A DNA stretch of 64,000 nt from Pseudomonas sp. RIT409 (GTDB lineage: Bacteria; Pseudomonadota; Gammaproteobacteria; Pseudomonadales; Pseudomonadaceae), in the NCBI RefSeq assembly GCF_003052515.2, contig NZ_QARE02000007.1:62001-126000 (forward strand), read 5' to 3'. A program made the translations under genes and the position numbers. Within the stretch, counting starts at the first letter, position 1. Each line of letters starts with the position of its first letter. This document shows, in pieces, positions 34,241 to 43,750 of this stretch. The notes under the pieces are model-generated. The model was not told where the DNA came from. It made no database searches and saw only the letters and a list, made by a program, of their open reading frames with translations.

Positions 34241-35647
34241 TCAGACGCTGTAGTACAGGTCGTATTCCAGTGGGTGAACGAAGGTGCGGACCTTGATTTC
34301 TTCTTCCGACTTCAGAGCGATGTAAGCGTCGATGAAATCGTCGCTGAATACGCCGCCTTTGGTCAGGAAGGCACGGCCCTTGTCCAGCTCTTCCAGGGCT
34401 TCTTTCAGGCTGCCGCAAACTTGTGGGATCTCTGCTGCTTCTTCTGGCGGCAGGTCGTACAGGTTCTTGTCAGCGGCATCGCCTGGGTGGATCTTGTTCT
34501 GGATACCGTCCAGGCCAGCCATCAGCAGCGCCGAGAAAGCCAGGTATGGGTTGGCAGCCGGGTCTGGGAAGCGTGCTTCGATACGACGGCCTTTAGGGCT
34601 GGAGACGTACGGAATGCGGATAGAGGCGGAACGGTTGCGCGCCGAGTAGGCCAGCATCACCGGTGCTTCGAAACCTGGGACCAGACGCTTGTAGGAGTTG
34701 GTCGACGGGTTGGTGAAGCCGTTCAGCGCCTTACCGTGCTTGATGATGCCGCCGATGAAGTACAGAGCGGTATCGGACAGGCCGGCATAGCCTTCGCCTG
34801 CGAAGGTGTTCTTGCCATCCTTGGAGATGGACATGTGAACGTGCATGCCCGAACCGTTATCGCCGTACAGAGGCTTAGGCATGAAAGTGGCGGTACGGCC
34901 GTAGGCGTCGGCGACGTTGTGCACCACGTACTTCAGGGTCTGGGTTTCGTCGGCTTTCTTCACCAGGGTGTTGAACTTGACGCCGATTTCGTTCTGGCCG
35001 GCAGTCGCCACTTCGTGGTGGTGGACTTCAACGGTCAGGCCCATTTCTTCCAGTGCGTTGCACATGGCAGTACGGATTTCGTGGTCGTGGTCGACCGGTG
35101 GAACCGGGAAGTAACCGCCTTTGACGCCTGGACGGTGACCTTTGTTGCCGCCTTCGACTTCCTGGTCAGTCATCCACGAACCCTGTTCGGAGAAGATCTT
35201 GAACATGGAACCGGAGATGTCGGATTTGAACTGTACCGAATCGAAAATGAAGAATTCTGGCTCAGGGCCGACGAATACGGTGTCACCGATCCCGGTGGAC
35301 TTCAGGTATTCCTCAGCGCGGTGAGCGATGGCGCGTGGGTCGCGGTCGTAACCTTGCATGGTCGAAGGTTCGATGATGTCGCACACCAGAATCAGGGTCG
35401 GCTCTTCGGTGAACGGGTCCAGAACGGCGGTTTCGTCGTCCGGCAGCAGGATCATGTCGGAGGCTTCGATGCCTTTCCAGCCGGAGATGGACGAACCGTC
35501 GAACATCTTGCCGACTTCGAAGAAGTCGTCGTCCAGTGCATCGCGCGCTGGCATGGTGACGTGCTGCTGCTTGCCTTTGGTGTCCGTGAAGCGCAGATCA
35601 ATCCACTTAACGTCATGATCTTTGATGAGTTGAACCGACTTCGACAT
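34241..35647 (-). CDS. glnA: Glutamine synthetase type I
   Basis: This 468-aa enzyme joins ammonia to glutamate using ATP, the main nitrogen-assimilation step. Visible are the N-terminal DGSSISGWK latch region, the metal-site FIFDSVQFK and [13 protein letters not shown] segments, the ATP-region NRSASIRIP and the adenylylation Tyr397 in NLYDLPPE, at the same number as in E. coli, so GlnE-type control is expected. GGAGG lies 6 bases before the ATG. Upstream are a sigma-54 promoter and NtrC sites. Confidence 0.98.
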   Translation of the reverse strand: MSKSVQLIKDHDVKWIDLRFTDTKGKQQHVTMPARDALDDDFFEVGKMFDGSSISGWKGIEASDMILLPDDETAVLDPFTEEPTLILVCDIIEPSTMQGYDRDPRAIAHRAEEYLKSTGIGDTVFVGPEPEFFIFDSVQFKSDISGSMFKIFSEQGSWMTDQEVEGGNKGHRPGVKGGYFPVPPVDHDHEIRTAMCNALEEMGLTVEVHHHEVATAGQNEIGVKFNTLVKKADETQTLKYVVHNVADAYGRTATFMPKPLYGDNGSGMHVHMSISKDGKNTFAGEGYAGLSDTALYFIGGIIKHGKALNGFTNPSTNSYKRLVPGFEAPVMLAYSARNRSASIRIPYVSSPKGRRIEARFPDPAANPYLAFSALLMAGLDGIQNKIHPGDAADKNLYDLPPEEAAEIPQVCGSLKEALEELDKGRAFLTKGGVFSDDFIDAYIALKSEEEIKVRTFVHPLEYDLYYSV

Positions 35648-35745
35648 GCTGTCCTCCGGGTGGAATAGGGCTGGGTAGTTGTTGGCCCTTCAATTTGGGT
35701 GATGCCGGGCGCGATAGTCGGCCAAGGCAACCTGCCTCACAAGGG

Positions 35746-35761
35746 AGCAATTTGCATGCCA
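35746..35761 (-). promoter_or_regulatory. Sigma-54 promoter of glnA
   Basis: The minus strand reads TGGCATG-CAAA-TTGCT. This matches the sigma-54 consensus TGGCACG-N4-TTGCW at all fixed positions but one (C to T). The predicted start of transcription is near 35735, giving an 88-nt leader. Confidence 0.8.
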
Positions 35762-35833
35762 GTGCCCCGTGTTGGGTTTCTCGCTCGAAACACCCGTTTT
35801 TGCGGCGCAAAACGTCGCATTTCTGAAAATGGG

Positions 35834-35850
35834 CGCACCTTTATGGTGCT
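35834..35850 (-). promoter_or_regulatory. NtrC enhancer site 1 upstream of glnA
   Basis: GCACC-TTTA-TGGTGC at 35835-35849 matches the NtrC dyad (GCACC...GGTGC). Its centre is about 107 bp upstream of the predicted start site, equal to the -108 site of enteric glnAp2. Confidence 0.75.
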
Positions 35851-35864
35851 TGATAATTGTATAC

Positions 35865-35883
35865 AGTGCATTTTTGGTGCACT
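35865..35883 (-). promoter_or_regulatory. NtrC enhancer site 2 (weaker) upstream of glnA
   Basis: The dyad AGTGCA-N7-TGCACT contains the strong half-site TGGTGCA. Its centre is about 139 bp upstream of the predicted start, matching the -140 enteric site. The internal spacing is not ideal, so it is weaker than site 1. Confidence 0.6.
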
Positions 35884-35929
35884 GATGATCGGGCGTACGA
35901 TAACTGGTTAAACCTTGAGCAATTTCCGC

Positions 35930-35935
35930 TATAAT
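35930..35935 (+). promoter_or_regulatory. Probable -10 box of thiI
   Basis: A consensus TATAAT lies 42 bp before the thiI ATG. A matching -35 hexamer 17 bp further upstream is poor (GTTAAA). The promoter is divergent from the glnA enhancer region. Confidence 0.5.
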
Positions 35936-35977
35936 CCGCGCCCCCCTTTTTCGACCGGCACCTCGCGCGCTGTTTTC

Positions 35978-37432
35978 ATGAAACTAATCGTCAAAGTTTT
36001 TCCAGAGATCACCATCAAAAGCCGGCCTGTGCGCAAGCGCTTCATCAAACAGCTGGCCAAGAACATCCGTACCGTGCTCCGCGATCTGGACCCGGCACTG
36101 GTGGTCGATGGCGTGTGGGACAACCTGGAGGTCGAAACGAAGGTCGAGGATGCGAAAGCGCTGCACGAGATGACCCAGCGCCTCAGCTGCATGCCGGGGA
36201 TCACACATTTTCTGCAGATCGACGAATACCCGCTGGGCGACATGGACGACATTTACGAAAAGTGCAAACTGCACTTCGGCCATGCGTTGCCCGGCAAGAT
36301 TTTCTCGGTGCGCTGCAAGCGTGGCGGCCACCATGATTTCAGCTCGATGGATGTCGAGCGCTACGTGGGTAGCAAACTGCGCCGCGAGTGCGGTGCAGCG
36401 GGCATTTCGCTGAAGGCGCCCGAAGTCGAGGTGCGGATCGAGATTCGCGATCAGCGCCTGTTCGTCATTCACAGCCAACATGACAGCATCGGCGGTTATC
36501 CGCTGGGTTCGCTGGAACAGACGTTGGTGCTGATGTCCGGCGGCTTCGACTCGACCGTGGCTGCCTACCACATCATCCGGCGCGGGATGATGAGCCATTT
36601 CTGCTTCTTCAACCTGGGTGGTCGTGCGCATGAATTGGGCGTGATGGAAGTGGCCCATTTCCTCTGGAAAAAGTACGCCAGCTCTCAGCGTGTGCTGTTC
36701 ATCAGTGTGCCGTTCGAGGAAGTGCTGGGAGAAATTCTCGGGAAAGTCGACGACAGTCATATGGGTGTCGTATTGAAGCGTATGATGTTGCGCGCAGCGA
36801 GCCGAATGGCCGACCGCCTCGAGATCGATGCGCTGGTCACCGGCGAGGCGATTTCCCAGGTGTCGAGCCAGACGCTGCCGAACCTTTCGGTCATCGACTG
36901 CGTCACGGAAAAGCTGGTCTTGCGTCCGCTCATCGCCAGCCACAAGCAGGACATCATCGACGAAGCCGACGCGATCGGTTCCGGGGATTTTGCCCGGCAC
37001 ATGCCTGAGTACTGCGGCGTGATTTCGGTCAATCCGAAAACCGCAGCCAAGCGCTATCGCGTCGAGCATGAAGAAAAAGCGTTCGACATGGCCGTACTGG
37101 ATCGCGCGATCGAGAATGCGCGCCTGATGCCGATCGATCGAGTGATCGAAGAGCTTGGCCAGGACGTACAGGTCGAGGAAGTTAGCCAGGCGCTGGCGGG
37201 GCAAGTGATCATCGACATTCGTCATCCCGACGAAGCCGAGGACAGCCCGCTGGAACTGTCGGGCATCGAAGTGCAGGCACTGCCGTTCTTCGCAGTGAAC
37301 AGCCGCTTCAAGGAACTGGACCCTACGCGCCAGTACCTGCTGTATTGCGACAAAGGCGTCATGAGTCGCCTGCATGCTCATCATCTGCTCAGTGAGGGGC
37401 ATGCCAATGTGCGCGTTTATCGACCGAGCTAA
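35978..37432 (+). CDS. thiI: tRNA 4-thiouridine synthase ThiI with rhodanese domain
   Basis: This 484-aa enzyme transfers sulfur to tRNA U8 and to the ThiS carrier for thiamine synthesis. It has an N-terminal ferredoxin-like/THUMP region, a PP-loop [13 protein letters not shown] that adenylates the substrate, and a C-terminal rhodanese domain with catalytic Cys near residue 457 (LLYCDKG), as in the two-domain enterobacterial form. The ATG at 35978 gives [15 protein letters not shown]; the frame is open upstream but not conserved. It is divergent from glnA. Confidence 0.96.
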   Translation: MKLIVKVFPEITIKSRPVRKRFIKQLAKNIRTVLRDLDPALVVDGVWDNLEVETKVEDAKALHEMTQRLSCMPGITHFLQIDEYPLGDMDDIYEKCKLHFGHALPGKIFSVRCKRGGHHDFSSMDVERYVGSKLRRECGAAGISLKAPEVEVRIEIRDQRLFVIHSQHDSIGGYPLGSLEQTLVLMSGGFDSTVAAYHIIRRGMMSHFCFFNLGGRAHELGVMEVAHFLWKKYASSQRVLFISVPFEEVLGEILGKVDDSHMGVVLKRMMLRAASRMADRLEIDALVTGEAISQVSSQTLPNLSVIDCVTEKLVLRPLIASHKQDIIDEADAIGSGDFARHMPEYCGVISVNPKTAAKRYRVEHEEKAFDMAVLDRAIENARLMPIDRVIEELGQDVQVEEVSQALAGQVIIDIRHPDEAEDSPLELSGIEVQALPFFAVNSRFKELDPTRQYLLYCDKGVMSRLHAHHLLSEGHANVRVYRPS

Positions 37433-37572
37433 GTGCCCGGGGCTGTTTGCCTGTGGCCTGCGTCACCGGCCCCCCGACACCAGTCGTCAGCCGTAACGGC
37501 TTGCGCCGGTTTCTGTCTTCATAGCTGACTACAATCAGTCAGCTCACCGAATCCTCTGATCGAGATACACAA

Positions 37573-39393
37573 GTGATCGAAAATCTACGTAACATCGCCA
37601 TCATTGCTCACGTTGACCACGGTAAAACTACCCTCGTCGACAAGCTCCTGCGTCAGTCCGGCACTCTTGAGCGTAACGAGCTCAACGACGAGCGCGTGAT
37701 GGACTCCAACGACCAGGAAAAAGAGCGCGGCATTACCATTCTGGCGAAGAACACCGCGATTCGCTGGAACGACTACCGCATCAACATCGTCGACACCCCA
37801 GGCCACGCCGACTTCGGTGGCGAAGTTGAGCGTGTGATGTCGATGGTCGACTCCGTACTGCTGCTGGTCGACGCTCAAGACGGCCCGATGCCGCAAACCC
37901 GTTTCGTGACCAAGAAGGCATTCGAAGCCGGTCTGAAGCCAATCGTCGTCATCAACAAGGTTGACCGTCCGGGCGCGCGTCCTGACTGGGTTCTGGACCA
38001 GATCTTCGACCTGTTCGACAACCTGGGTGCCACCGACGAACAGTTGGACTTCAAAGTCGTCTACGCCTCGGCCCTGAACGGCATCGCCGGTCTGGACCAC
38101 ACCGACATGGCCGAAGACATGACCCCGCTGTACCAGTCGATCGTCGATAACGTCCCGGCTCCGACCGTTGACGTCGACGGTCCTTTCCAGATGCAGATCT
38201 CTGCGCTGGACTACAACAGCTTCCTGGGCGTCATCGGTGTTGGCCGTATCGCTCGCGGTCGCGTCAAGCCAAACACTCCGGTTGTCGCTATCGACGTCGA
38301 TGGCAAGAAGCGCAACGGCCGCATCCTGAAACTGATGGGCCACCACGGTCTGCACCGCGTGGACGTCGAAGAAGCCACCGCGGGCGACATCGTCTGCATC
38401 AGCGGCTTCGAAGAACTGTTCATCTCCGACACCCTCTGCGACCCGAACACCATCGAGGCGATGAAGCCTCTGACCGTCGATGAGCCGACCGTTTCCATGA
38501 CCTTCCAGGTCAACGACTCGCCGTTCTGCGGTAAAGAAGGCAAGTTCGTGACCTCCCGTAACATCAAGGAGCGTCTGGACAAAGAGCTGCTGTACAACGT
38601 TGCTCTGCGCGTTGAAGAAGGCGACTCGGCTGACAAGTTCAAGGTTTCTGGCCGTGGTGAGCTGCACCTGTCGGTTCTGATCGAAACCATGCGTCGCGAA
38701 GGCTTCGAAATGGCCGTTGGCCGTCCGGAAGTGATCATCCGCGTTAAGGATGGCGTGAAGCAGGAACCCTTTGAAAACGTCACCATCGACATCCCTGAAG
38801 AAGCTCAGGGCAAGGTCATGGAAGAAATGGGTCTGCGTAAAGGCGACCTGACCAACATGGCGCCGGATGGCAAGGGCCGTGTACGTCTGGAGTACAACAT
38901 TCCAGCCCGTGGTCTGATCGGTTTCCGTAACCAGTTCCTGACCCTGACTTCCGGTGCGGGCATCCTGACCTCGATCTTCGATCGTTACGACACCATGAAG
39001 TCGGGCGACGTCTCGGGCCGTCAGAACGGTGTTCTGGTTTCGGTCGAGACCGGCAAGGCGCTGACTTACTCTCTGGAAACCCTGCAGGCTCGCGGCAAGC
39101 TGTTCATCGAGCACGGTCAGGACATCTACAACGGTCAGATCATCGGTCTGAACAGCCGTGACAATGACCTGGGCGTTAACCCCACCAAAGGCAAGAAGCT
39201 CGACAACATGCGCGCTTCGGGCAAGGACGAGGTGATCGCTCTGGTTCCGCCAGTTCGCCACACGCTGGAACAAGCGCTGGAATTCATCCAGGACGACGAG
39301 CTGTGCGAAGTGACGCCGAAGTCAATTCGTCTGCGCAAGAAGATCCTGGACGAAGGCGAGCGTACCCGCGCTGCCAAGAAAGCCAAGGCTTGA
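37573..39393 (+). CDS. typA: Ribosome-associated GTPase TypA/BipA
   Basis: This 606-aa translational GTPase is related to EF-G. It has G1 AHVDHGKTT, the switch I region with KERGITI, G3 [11 protein letters not shown] and G4 NKVD, then EF-G-like domains III/V and the BipA-specific C-terminal domain. It binds 70S ribosomes and helps 50S assembly at low temperature or stress. The start is GTG at 37573. A strong terminator follows 18 bp after the stop. Codon use is very even, as in highly expressed genes. Confidence 0.97.
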   Translation: MIENLRNIAIIAHVDHGKTTLVDKLLRQSGTLERNELNDERVMDSNDQEKERGITILAKNTAIRWNDYRINIVDTPGHADFGGEVERVMSMVDSVLLLVDAQDGPMPQTRFVTKKAFEAGLKPIVVINKVDRPGARPDWVLDQIFDLFDNLGATDEQLDFKVVYASALNGIAGLDHTDMAEDMTPLYQSIVDNVPAPTVDVDGPFQMQISALDYNSFLGVIGVGRIARGRVKPNTPVVAIDVDGKKRNGRILKLMGHHGLHRVDVEEATAGDIVCISGFEELFISDTLCDPNTIEAMKPLTVDEPTVSMTFQVNDSPFCGKEGKFVTSRNIKERLDKELLYNVALRVEEGDSADKFKVSGRGELHLSVLIETMRREGFEMAVGRPEVIIRVKDGVKQEPFENVTIDIPEEAQGKVMEEMGLRKGDLTNMAPDGKGRVRLEYNIPARGLIGFRNQFLTLTSGAGILTSIFDRYDTMKSGDVSGRQNGVLVSVETGKALTYSLETLQARGKLFIEHGQDIYNGQIIGLNSRDNDLGVNPTKGKKLDNMRASGKDEVIALVPPVRHTLEQALEFIQDDELCEVTPKSIRLRKKILDEGERTRAAKKAKA

Positions 39394-39411
39394 TCTAGCC
39401 CAGGCTGAATG

Positions 39412-39445
39412 AAAACGCCCCCGGTCGAAAGCCCGGGGGCGTTTT
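39412..39445 (+). terminator. Rho-independent terminator of typA
   Basis: A 13-bp stem (39412-39424 with 39433-39445, core ACGCCCCCGG) with an 8-nt loop continues into a T-rich stretch TTTTTGTTT at 39442-39450. Confidence 0.92.
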
Positions 39446-39476
39446 TGTTTGTGCAGGGTTTAGGGCTTTTCAGCGC

Positions 39477-39561
39477 TGTAGGAGCGCGCCTGGCCGCGAT
39501 TGCGGTGTGTCAACCACCCGATGCCTGCCGGACGGCAATCGCGGGCAAGCGCGCTCCTACA
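39477..39561. repeat. REP pair
   Basis: Inverted REP copies (about 39477-39500 and 39538-39561) lie between typA and the convergent YkgJ gene. Confidence 0.88.
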
Positions 39562-39570
39562 AGCTCCTCT

Positions 39571-40026
39571 TCAAAACTTGAGGGGCGTGCGCGCAGAGTT
39601 CGTACGCAATGTGCCGCTGTCTTGGCGCTCAGGCGCTTTGGGCTTGTAGGCGCAGTACCCCGGACGGGGTCCGATTTTCGGGTGGTTGCGACAGGTGTCG
39701 GGGCGTTTGTCGTAGATGGTGCACAAGCGGCTCTTGCGATCCAGATAGAGGCAATCGTCGTTGCTCATGCGCTGCAACGTGAAAATCCCCGACTTCTGGT
39801 TGAAGCGCTCGATAATGCCTTCCTTCTGCAAGCGCTTGGCGATGTTCTTCGGGTTGTCGCCCATTTCGAACTCGTCGACCACGCCGATGCGGATCAGATC
39901 CTTGATCTTTGCCTCGACCGGCAGCGTGCAGCAACTGGATACGCAGCCTCCGCACATGTGGCTGGAATACTTCTGCCAGGTTTCCAGACGGTCGATTTCT
40001 GCAGCGGCGATCAGGGTCGGTTTCAT
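39571..40026 (-). CDS. YkgJ-family cysteine cluster protein
   Basis: This 151-aa protein has the CxxCxxxCC pattern at residues 25-33 (CGGCVSSCC) and later Cys in DDCLYLD, RLCTIYDKRPDTCRNHP and GYCAY. This is the layout of the YkgJ/FliB zinc/iron-binding cluster family (possible Fe-S or Zn binding). The frame is open to 40062, but the ATG at 40026 fits a normal start. Function is unknown in this family. It lies between a REP pair and the DUF3482 GTPase gene on the same strand. Confidence 0.83.
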   Translation of the reverse strand: MKPTLIAAAEIDRLETWQKYSSHMCGGCVSSCCTLPVEAKIKDLIRIGVVDEFEMGDNPKNIAKRLQKEGIIERFNQKSGIFTLQRMSNDDCLYLDRKSRLCTIYDKRPDTCRNHPKIGPRPGYCAYKPKAPERQDSGTLRTNSARTPLKF

Positions 40027-40118
40027 CACGGTGAACTCAGGGTGTATCGGGCGCGCGATCATACCGGGCGGCGCGCATTTCCCCTATCGCAAAATGATCG
40101 ATACGACTGTCGGCAGTG

Positions 40119-41504
40119 TCATCGAACAATCGTTGTCGCCAACGCTTCGATTTGCTCCTGGCGCTCGGCCTGATTGGGCTTCGCATGCGGGTTCAGCGAC
40201 GACCACTGCGGATGCGCCCGGGCCTTGTGCAGCGCGTCGGGCAGTTTGCCCTCGCGCCAGGATTTGTCTTGGGGTGTTTCCAGCTTGATGCTGTCCATCG
40301 CCGCATGGCCCCGCGCCTCCAGCGCCAGCAGCAGTTGCCGTTGGCGCAAGGCCAGCAATCGCAGCACGGCATCATCGACGGTCAATTCCCGCTGGCCTTT
40401 GAGTTTGCCGAGCAAGCGGCTTCCATAGCTGCGCGCGGTCTGCAACGCACCACCGGCAATTGCCCCGACCAACGCCGCAGCGCCGAGGGTAATGCCGCCG
40501 ACCAGCAGGTCCACACCCGCACCCGCCGCTGCACCCGCTGCAATGCCGCTGCCGACGCGTACGCCCAACAGTTTCAGGGTTTCCGGGTTGAACAGGTCGT
40601 CGCCCCAGCGCCCGTCGAGCAGGGGCAGGTCACTGGCTGACGCGTCCTCACGGCGAAAGGCATACAGCTTGAGCAAGGCTTCGACGCAACGCTGTTCGCG
40701 CTGGCGCACCGATTTGCGCAGGTCTTCAATCGCGGCATTCACTTGGCTGGCTTCGGTCGCCACACTGCGTCGACAGGCCGCGCAATCGACTAGCAATTCG
40801 GCGATCAAGCGCGCTGCACTGTGACGACGGACTTCGCGCTGGGCCTGCTGATCGAGTATCAGCCGCTCCAACTGATCGCGAGACGATTCCAGCAGCAGCG
40901 CAAGGCTTTCATACAGCCGTCGTTCGCCGTCCTCCGGTGGAGCAACGCTGTCGAATCTCACCAGTGCGTGCAGGCCGAGCCGTGCCAGCGCTTCGCGCCA
41001 GTCCGGCTCGCGAGGGTGCGCGCTGCTGACGAAGTTCAGGACTGGCAGCAGCGGCTTGCCACAGCTGGCGAGCACGGCCAGCTCATCGCGGTACTTGGCA
41101 AGCACCGGTTCACGGGCATCGATGACGTATAGCCCTGCATCCGATGCCAGCAACTGACGCAAGACTTTGGCTTCCTGTTCGAAACGTTGCCGGGCTTCGC
41201 TGCCGTCGAGAAACCGTGCCAGCCGTGCCGGGCCATCGAGGCGTTCGCCGGGGCGATCAAGGCGCTCCAGGTAGTCGAGCAGGGCGATGGCGTCTTCCAG
41301 GCCGGGCGTGTCGTACAGCTCCAGCAGAGCCTCTCCGTCGACCGACAGCCGCGCACCCTCGACGTGTCGGGTGGTGCTGGGGCGATGGGAGACCTCACCG
41401 AATCCCACATCGCGGGTCAGGGTGCGTAGCAGCGATGTCTTGCCGACGTTGGTGTGCCCGACAACAGCCAGTTTCAGTGGGCGATGAGCGTGCTTGTCAG
41501 TCAT
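40119..41504 (-). CDS. DUF3482-domain GTPase
   Basis: This 461-aa protein has an N-terminal Era/TrmE-like GTPase domain, G1 GHTNVGKTS (16-24) and G3 DTPGLED, and a long C-terminal DUF3482 region. The latter has an Ala/Gly-rich hydrophobic stretch (GSGIAAGAAAGAGVDLLVGGITLGAAALVGAIAG region near residue 340-370) that may insert in the membrane. It starts 8 bp inside the end of the upstream DUF2868 membrane protein, so the two are a coupled module. The cellular role is unknown. Confidence 0.85.
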   Translation of the reverse strand: MTDKHAHRPLKLAVVGHTNVGKTSLLRTLTRDVGFGEVSHRPSTTRHVEGARLSVDGEALLELYDTPGLEDAIALLDYLERLDRPGERLDGPARLARFLDGSEARQRFEQEAKVLRQLLASDAGLYVIDAREPVLAKYRDELAVLASCGKPLLPVLNFVSSAHPREPDWREALARLGLHALVRFDSVAPPEDGERRLYESLALLLESSRDQLERLILDQQAQREVRRHSAARLIAELLVDCAACRRSVATEASQVNAAIEDLRKSVRQREQRCVEALLKLYAFRREDASASDLPLLDGRWGDDLFNPETLKLLGVRVGSGIAAGAAAGAGVDLLVGGITLGAAALVGAIAGGALQTARSYGSRLLGKLKGQRELTVDDAVLRLLALRQRQLLLALEARGHAAMDSIKLETPQDKSWREGKLPDALHKARAHPQWSSLNPHAKPNQAERQEQIEALATTIVR

Positions 41505-42876
41505 GTCCAGTCTCCAGCCACGTGAGCGGCGCACTGTCTACCCATTGCAACTCCAATTGCTGCAGGGCGACGTGCCAGTCTCCCAGCCGATCTGCGTCCA
41601 GCGCCTCACCGACGGGTGCGGGCAAGAGCCAGATGCGTGTCGCCGTGGCGCAACGGGCGAGTTCGGCGATCAGCGCGAGGCTGCCCCGGTCCGGCGAACG
41701 GCGGGGGTCGCACGCGATAGCCAGACGTGCAGGCGGATAGCGGGTCAATTGGTCAAGCAGGGTACGGCGGGATTCACGGCTGTCGAGGATGCCAGCGTCA
41801 GCAATGGTATCAGGGAGCTCTGGCGGCCAAGGGCGTTGATTGTCCAGCTCGATGGCCACCAGCAAGGCGCCTTGGCTGTTTTCGGCAGAGTGGCCGGTTT
41901 GCACCTGATGCAGCCGGGCGGGCGCAGCGTCGCTGACGCCGAGCCGCTCGCTACTGGGCATCAACCGCTCGCGCAGCTCGGCATAACCCGGCTCGCTCAC
42001 ATCCAGCACGAGATGTCTACGGCCCGCGCGCCAGCGCCCGTAGCACAAGATCGTCAGCAGCAAACGCGGAAAGATGCCATACACCACCAGCACGCCGACC
42101 AGCCATGCCGCCCAAGCTTGCCGGGCGTTTTCGATGATCAGGGCGCTGTCGCCGCTGGCGCGGATCATTGCCTCGTTGGGCACGTTGAAGCCCAGGAGCG
42201 AAGGCAGGCTGCCGAGGGTCTGGGTCAGGCTGACGAATGTGTCGCTGCCCAGAATGGTGGTTTCCCAGACGAACCCGTAGCGCCGGGTCGCCATGAGCAA
42301 GAGCAGCAAGACCAGCGCGCTGGACAGGGCCAACAGCCATAGCCCGTTGACGCACGCCCCGAGCAGCCAGCGATTCAGACGCTTGCGCTGGAGCAGCAGA
42401 ATCAGCGCCGGGGCCAGTTGCGCGGCCCGAGCATCGCGGGCGAGTTTTTCGCTGAGCCACAGCCAGAATCGGCCAAGGCTGGCAGCGCTCTCGCCGGCAA
42501 ACAGAAAGCCCAGCGCCCAACTGATCAGCAGAATCAGGTTCAGCCCCAACAAACTGCCCAAGGCCCAGAATACGTTGACCGGTGTTTGCCCGTCACCGAG
42601 TGCGGCGAAAGCCAGCCCGGCCCCGCTGACCACGGCAAAGATCCCTAACAGGATCAGCGACAGGCGAGCGCCCTGCTTCCAGTGCCGCAAGGCGGTCACC
42701 ATACCGTCGCGCTCGGCCAGCCACAGGGCGCGGTTTTTGATGCGGGTCAGCAGGTCGCCGGCCGTGGTGCGGGCGCGGCGGCTGGCTTCTTCGTCCTCCA
42801 GGGCGCCTGCGTATTGCTCGCGCAGGCGCACCGCTTCGGTCAGCCAGAGTTCATCGAGTGGGGTCAGTGCAGTCAC
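41497..42876 (-). CDS. DUF2868 membrane protein
   Basis: This inner-membrane protein of about 459 aa has hydrophobic segments near residues 65-85, 95-115, 175-200 and 270-290, and a cytoplasmic C-terminal half of about 180 residues. No ATG is available: the frame begins with TTG at 42900, and GTG at 42876 (giving VTALTPLDELWLTEAVRLRE) is preferred because it matches the usual family beginning. It overlaps the DUF3482 GTPase gene by 8 bp and is probably its membrane partner. It is divergent from folA. Function is unknown. Confidence 0.8.
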   Translation of the reverse strand: MTALTPLDELWLTEAVRLREQYAGALEDEEASRRARTTAGDLLTRIKNRALWLAERDGMVTALRHWKQGARLSLILLGIFAVVSGAGLAFAALGDGQTPVNVFWALGSLLGLNLILLISWALGFLFAGESAASLGRFWLWLSEKLARDARAAQLAPALILLLQRKRLNRWLLGACVNGLWLLALSSALVLLLLLMATRRYGFVWETTILGSDTFVSLTQTLGSLPSLLGFNVPNEAMIRASGDSALIIENARQAWAAWLVGVLVVYGIFPRLLLTILCYGRWRAGRRHLVLDVSEPGYAELRERLMPSSERLGVSDAAPARLHQVQTGHSAENSQGALLVAIELDNQRPWPPELPDTIADAGILDSRESRRTLLDQLTRYPPARLAIACDPRRSPDRGSLALIAELARCATATRIWLLPAPVGEALDADRLGDWHVALQQLELQWVDSAPLTWLETGHD

Positions 42877-42987
42877 GCGGTGTCTCGTTGGTAAGTTCAA
42901 GAGGGAGCATAACCGTTGTGACCGCTATCGCGAGCTTCCGTGCAAGCGTGCATGCGTGTAGGCATGTGTACTGCTATCCTCGCCGCC

Positions 42988-43500
42988 ATGAAAAAACATC
43001 TTCCCCTCAGCCTGATCGCCGCGCTCGCGGAAAACCGCGTGATCGGCATCGACAACTCCATGCCCTGGCACCTGCCGGGGGATTTCAAATACTTCAGGGC
43101 CACGACGCTGGGCAAGCCGATCATCATGGGTCGCAAGACGTGGGATTCATTGGGCCGCCCGCTGCCGGGGCGATTGAACATTGTGGTCACCCGTCAGGCA
43201 GACCTCAAGCTGGAAGGTGCCGAAGTCTTCACCTCGCTGGACGCCGCCGTTGAGCGCGCCGAGGATTGGGCCTCAGCGCAAGGCGTCAGCGAGGTCATGT
43301 TAATTGGCGGCGCCCAGCTTTATGCCCAAGGATTGGAACATGCGGACCGACTGTACCTGACTCGCGTGGCGCTGAATCCTGCGGGGGATGCGTGGTTTCC
43401 TGCTTTTGATGAGGCGCAGTGGAAGCAGGTGTCAAACGTCGAGAACCCGGCGGTGGATGACAAGCCAGCGTACAACTTTGAGGTGTGGGAGCGCCTGTGA
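42988..43500 (+). CDS. folA: Dihydrofolate reductase
   Basis: This 170-aa enzyme reduces dihydrofolate to tetrahydrofolate with NADPH. It has the N-terminal SLIAALAENRVIGIDNSMPWHLPGD with the active-site acidic residue of the LPGD loop, the NADPH-region IIMGRKTWDSLGRPLPGR and the VMLIGGAQLYAQ motif. The frame is open to 42940; the ATG at 42988 gives the standard length. It is the target of trimethoprim. A REP pair follows the stop. Confidence 0.96.
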   Translation: MKKHLPLSLIAALAENRVIGIDNSMPWHLPGDFKYFRATTLGKPIIMGRKTWDSLGRPLPGRLNIVVTRQADLKLEGAEVFTSLDAAVERAEDWASAQGVSEVMLIGGAQLYAQGLEHADRLYLTRVALNPAGDAWFPAFDEAQWKQVSNVENPAVDDKPAYNFEVWERL

Positions 43501-43508
43501 CGCTGGTA

Positions 43509-43572
43509 TCACAGGCAAGCGCGTTCCTCCATTGAGATGCAACCAACCGTAGGAGCGCGCTTGCCCGCGACG
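43509..43572. repeat. REP pair
   Basis: Two REP copies (about 43509-43530, degenerate, and 43549-43572) in inverted orientation follow folA. The remaining gap before pchP (43573-43750) holds an AT-richer stretch that probably contains its promoter. Confidence 0.8.
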
Positions 43573-43750
43573 GCGGTACAGCGAGCTCTACCCTGACTCA
43601 GGCTGTCACAAATATGTCGTTTTTACGTCATTTGTCGTGAACGGCACTTCATGTGGCGCCATCAGAACACGCACGGTCGCTGACGCATTAAAACAGTCAT
43701 GGCTTTTTGTTACGGTCCAGCCTCGCATTTGAAAAGGGGAGGACACCGTT

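Noticed and set aside
34079..35668. Long plus-strand open frame (529 codons) opposite glnA
   Set aside because: It is antisense to an unmistakable glutamine synthetase. The frame stays open because of the strong codon bias of glnA, and its composition is not protein-like.
37585..39273. Long minus-strand open frame (562 codons) opposite typA
   Set aside because: It is a shadow of the highly biased typA gene with no recognisable domain or RBS.
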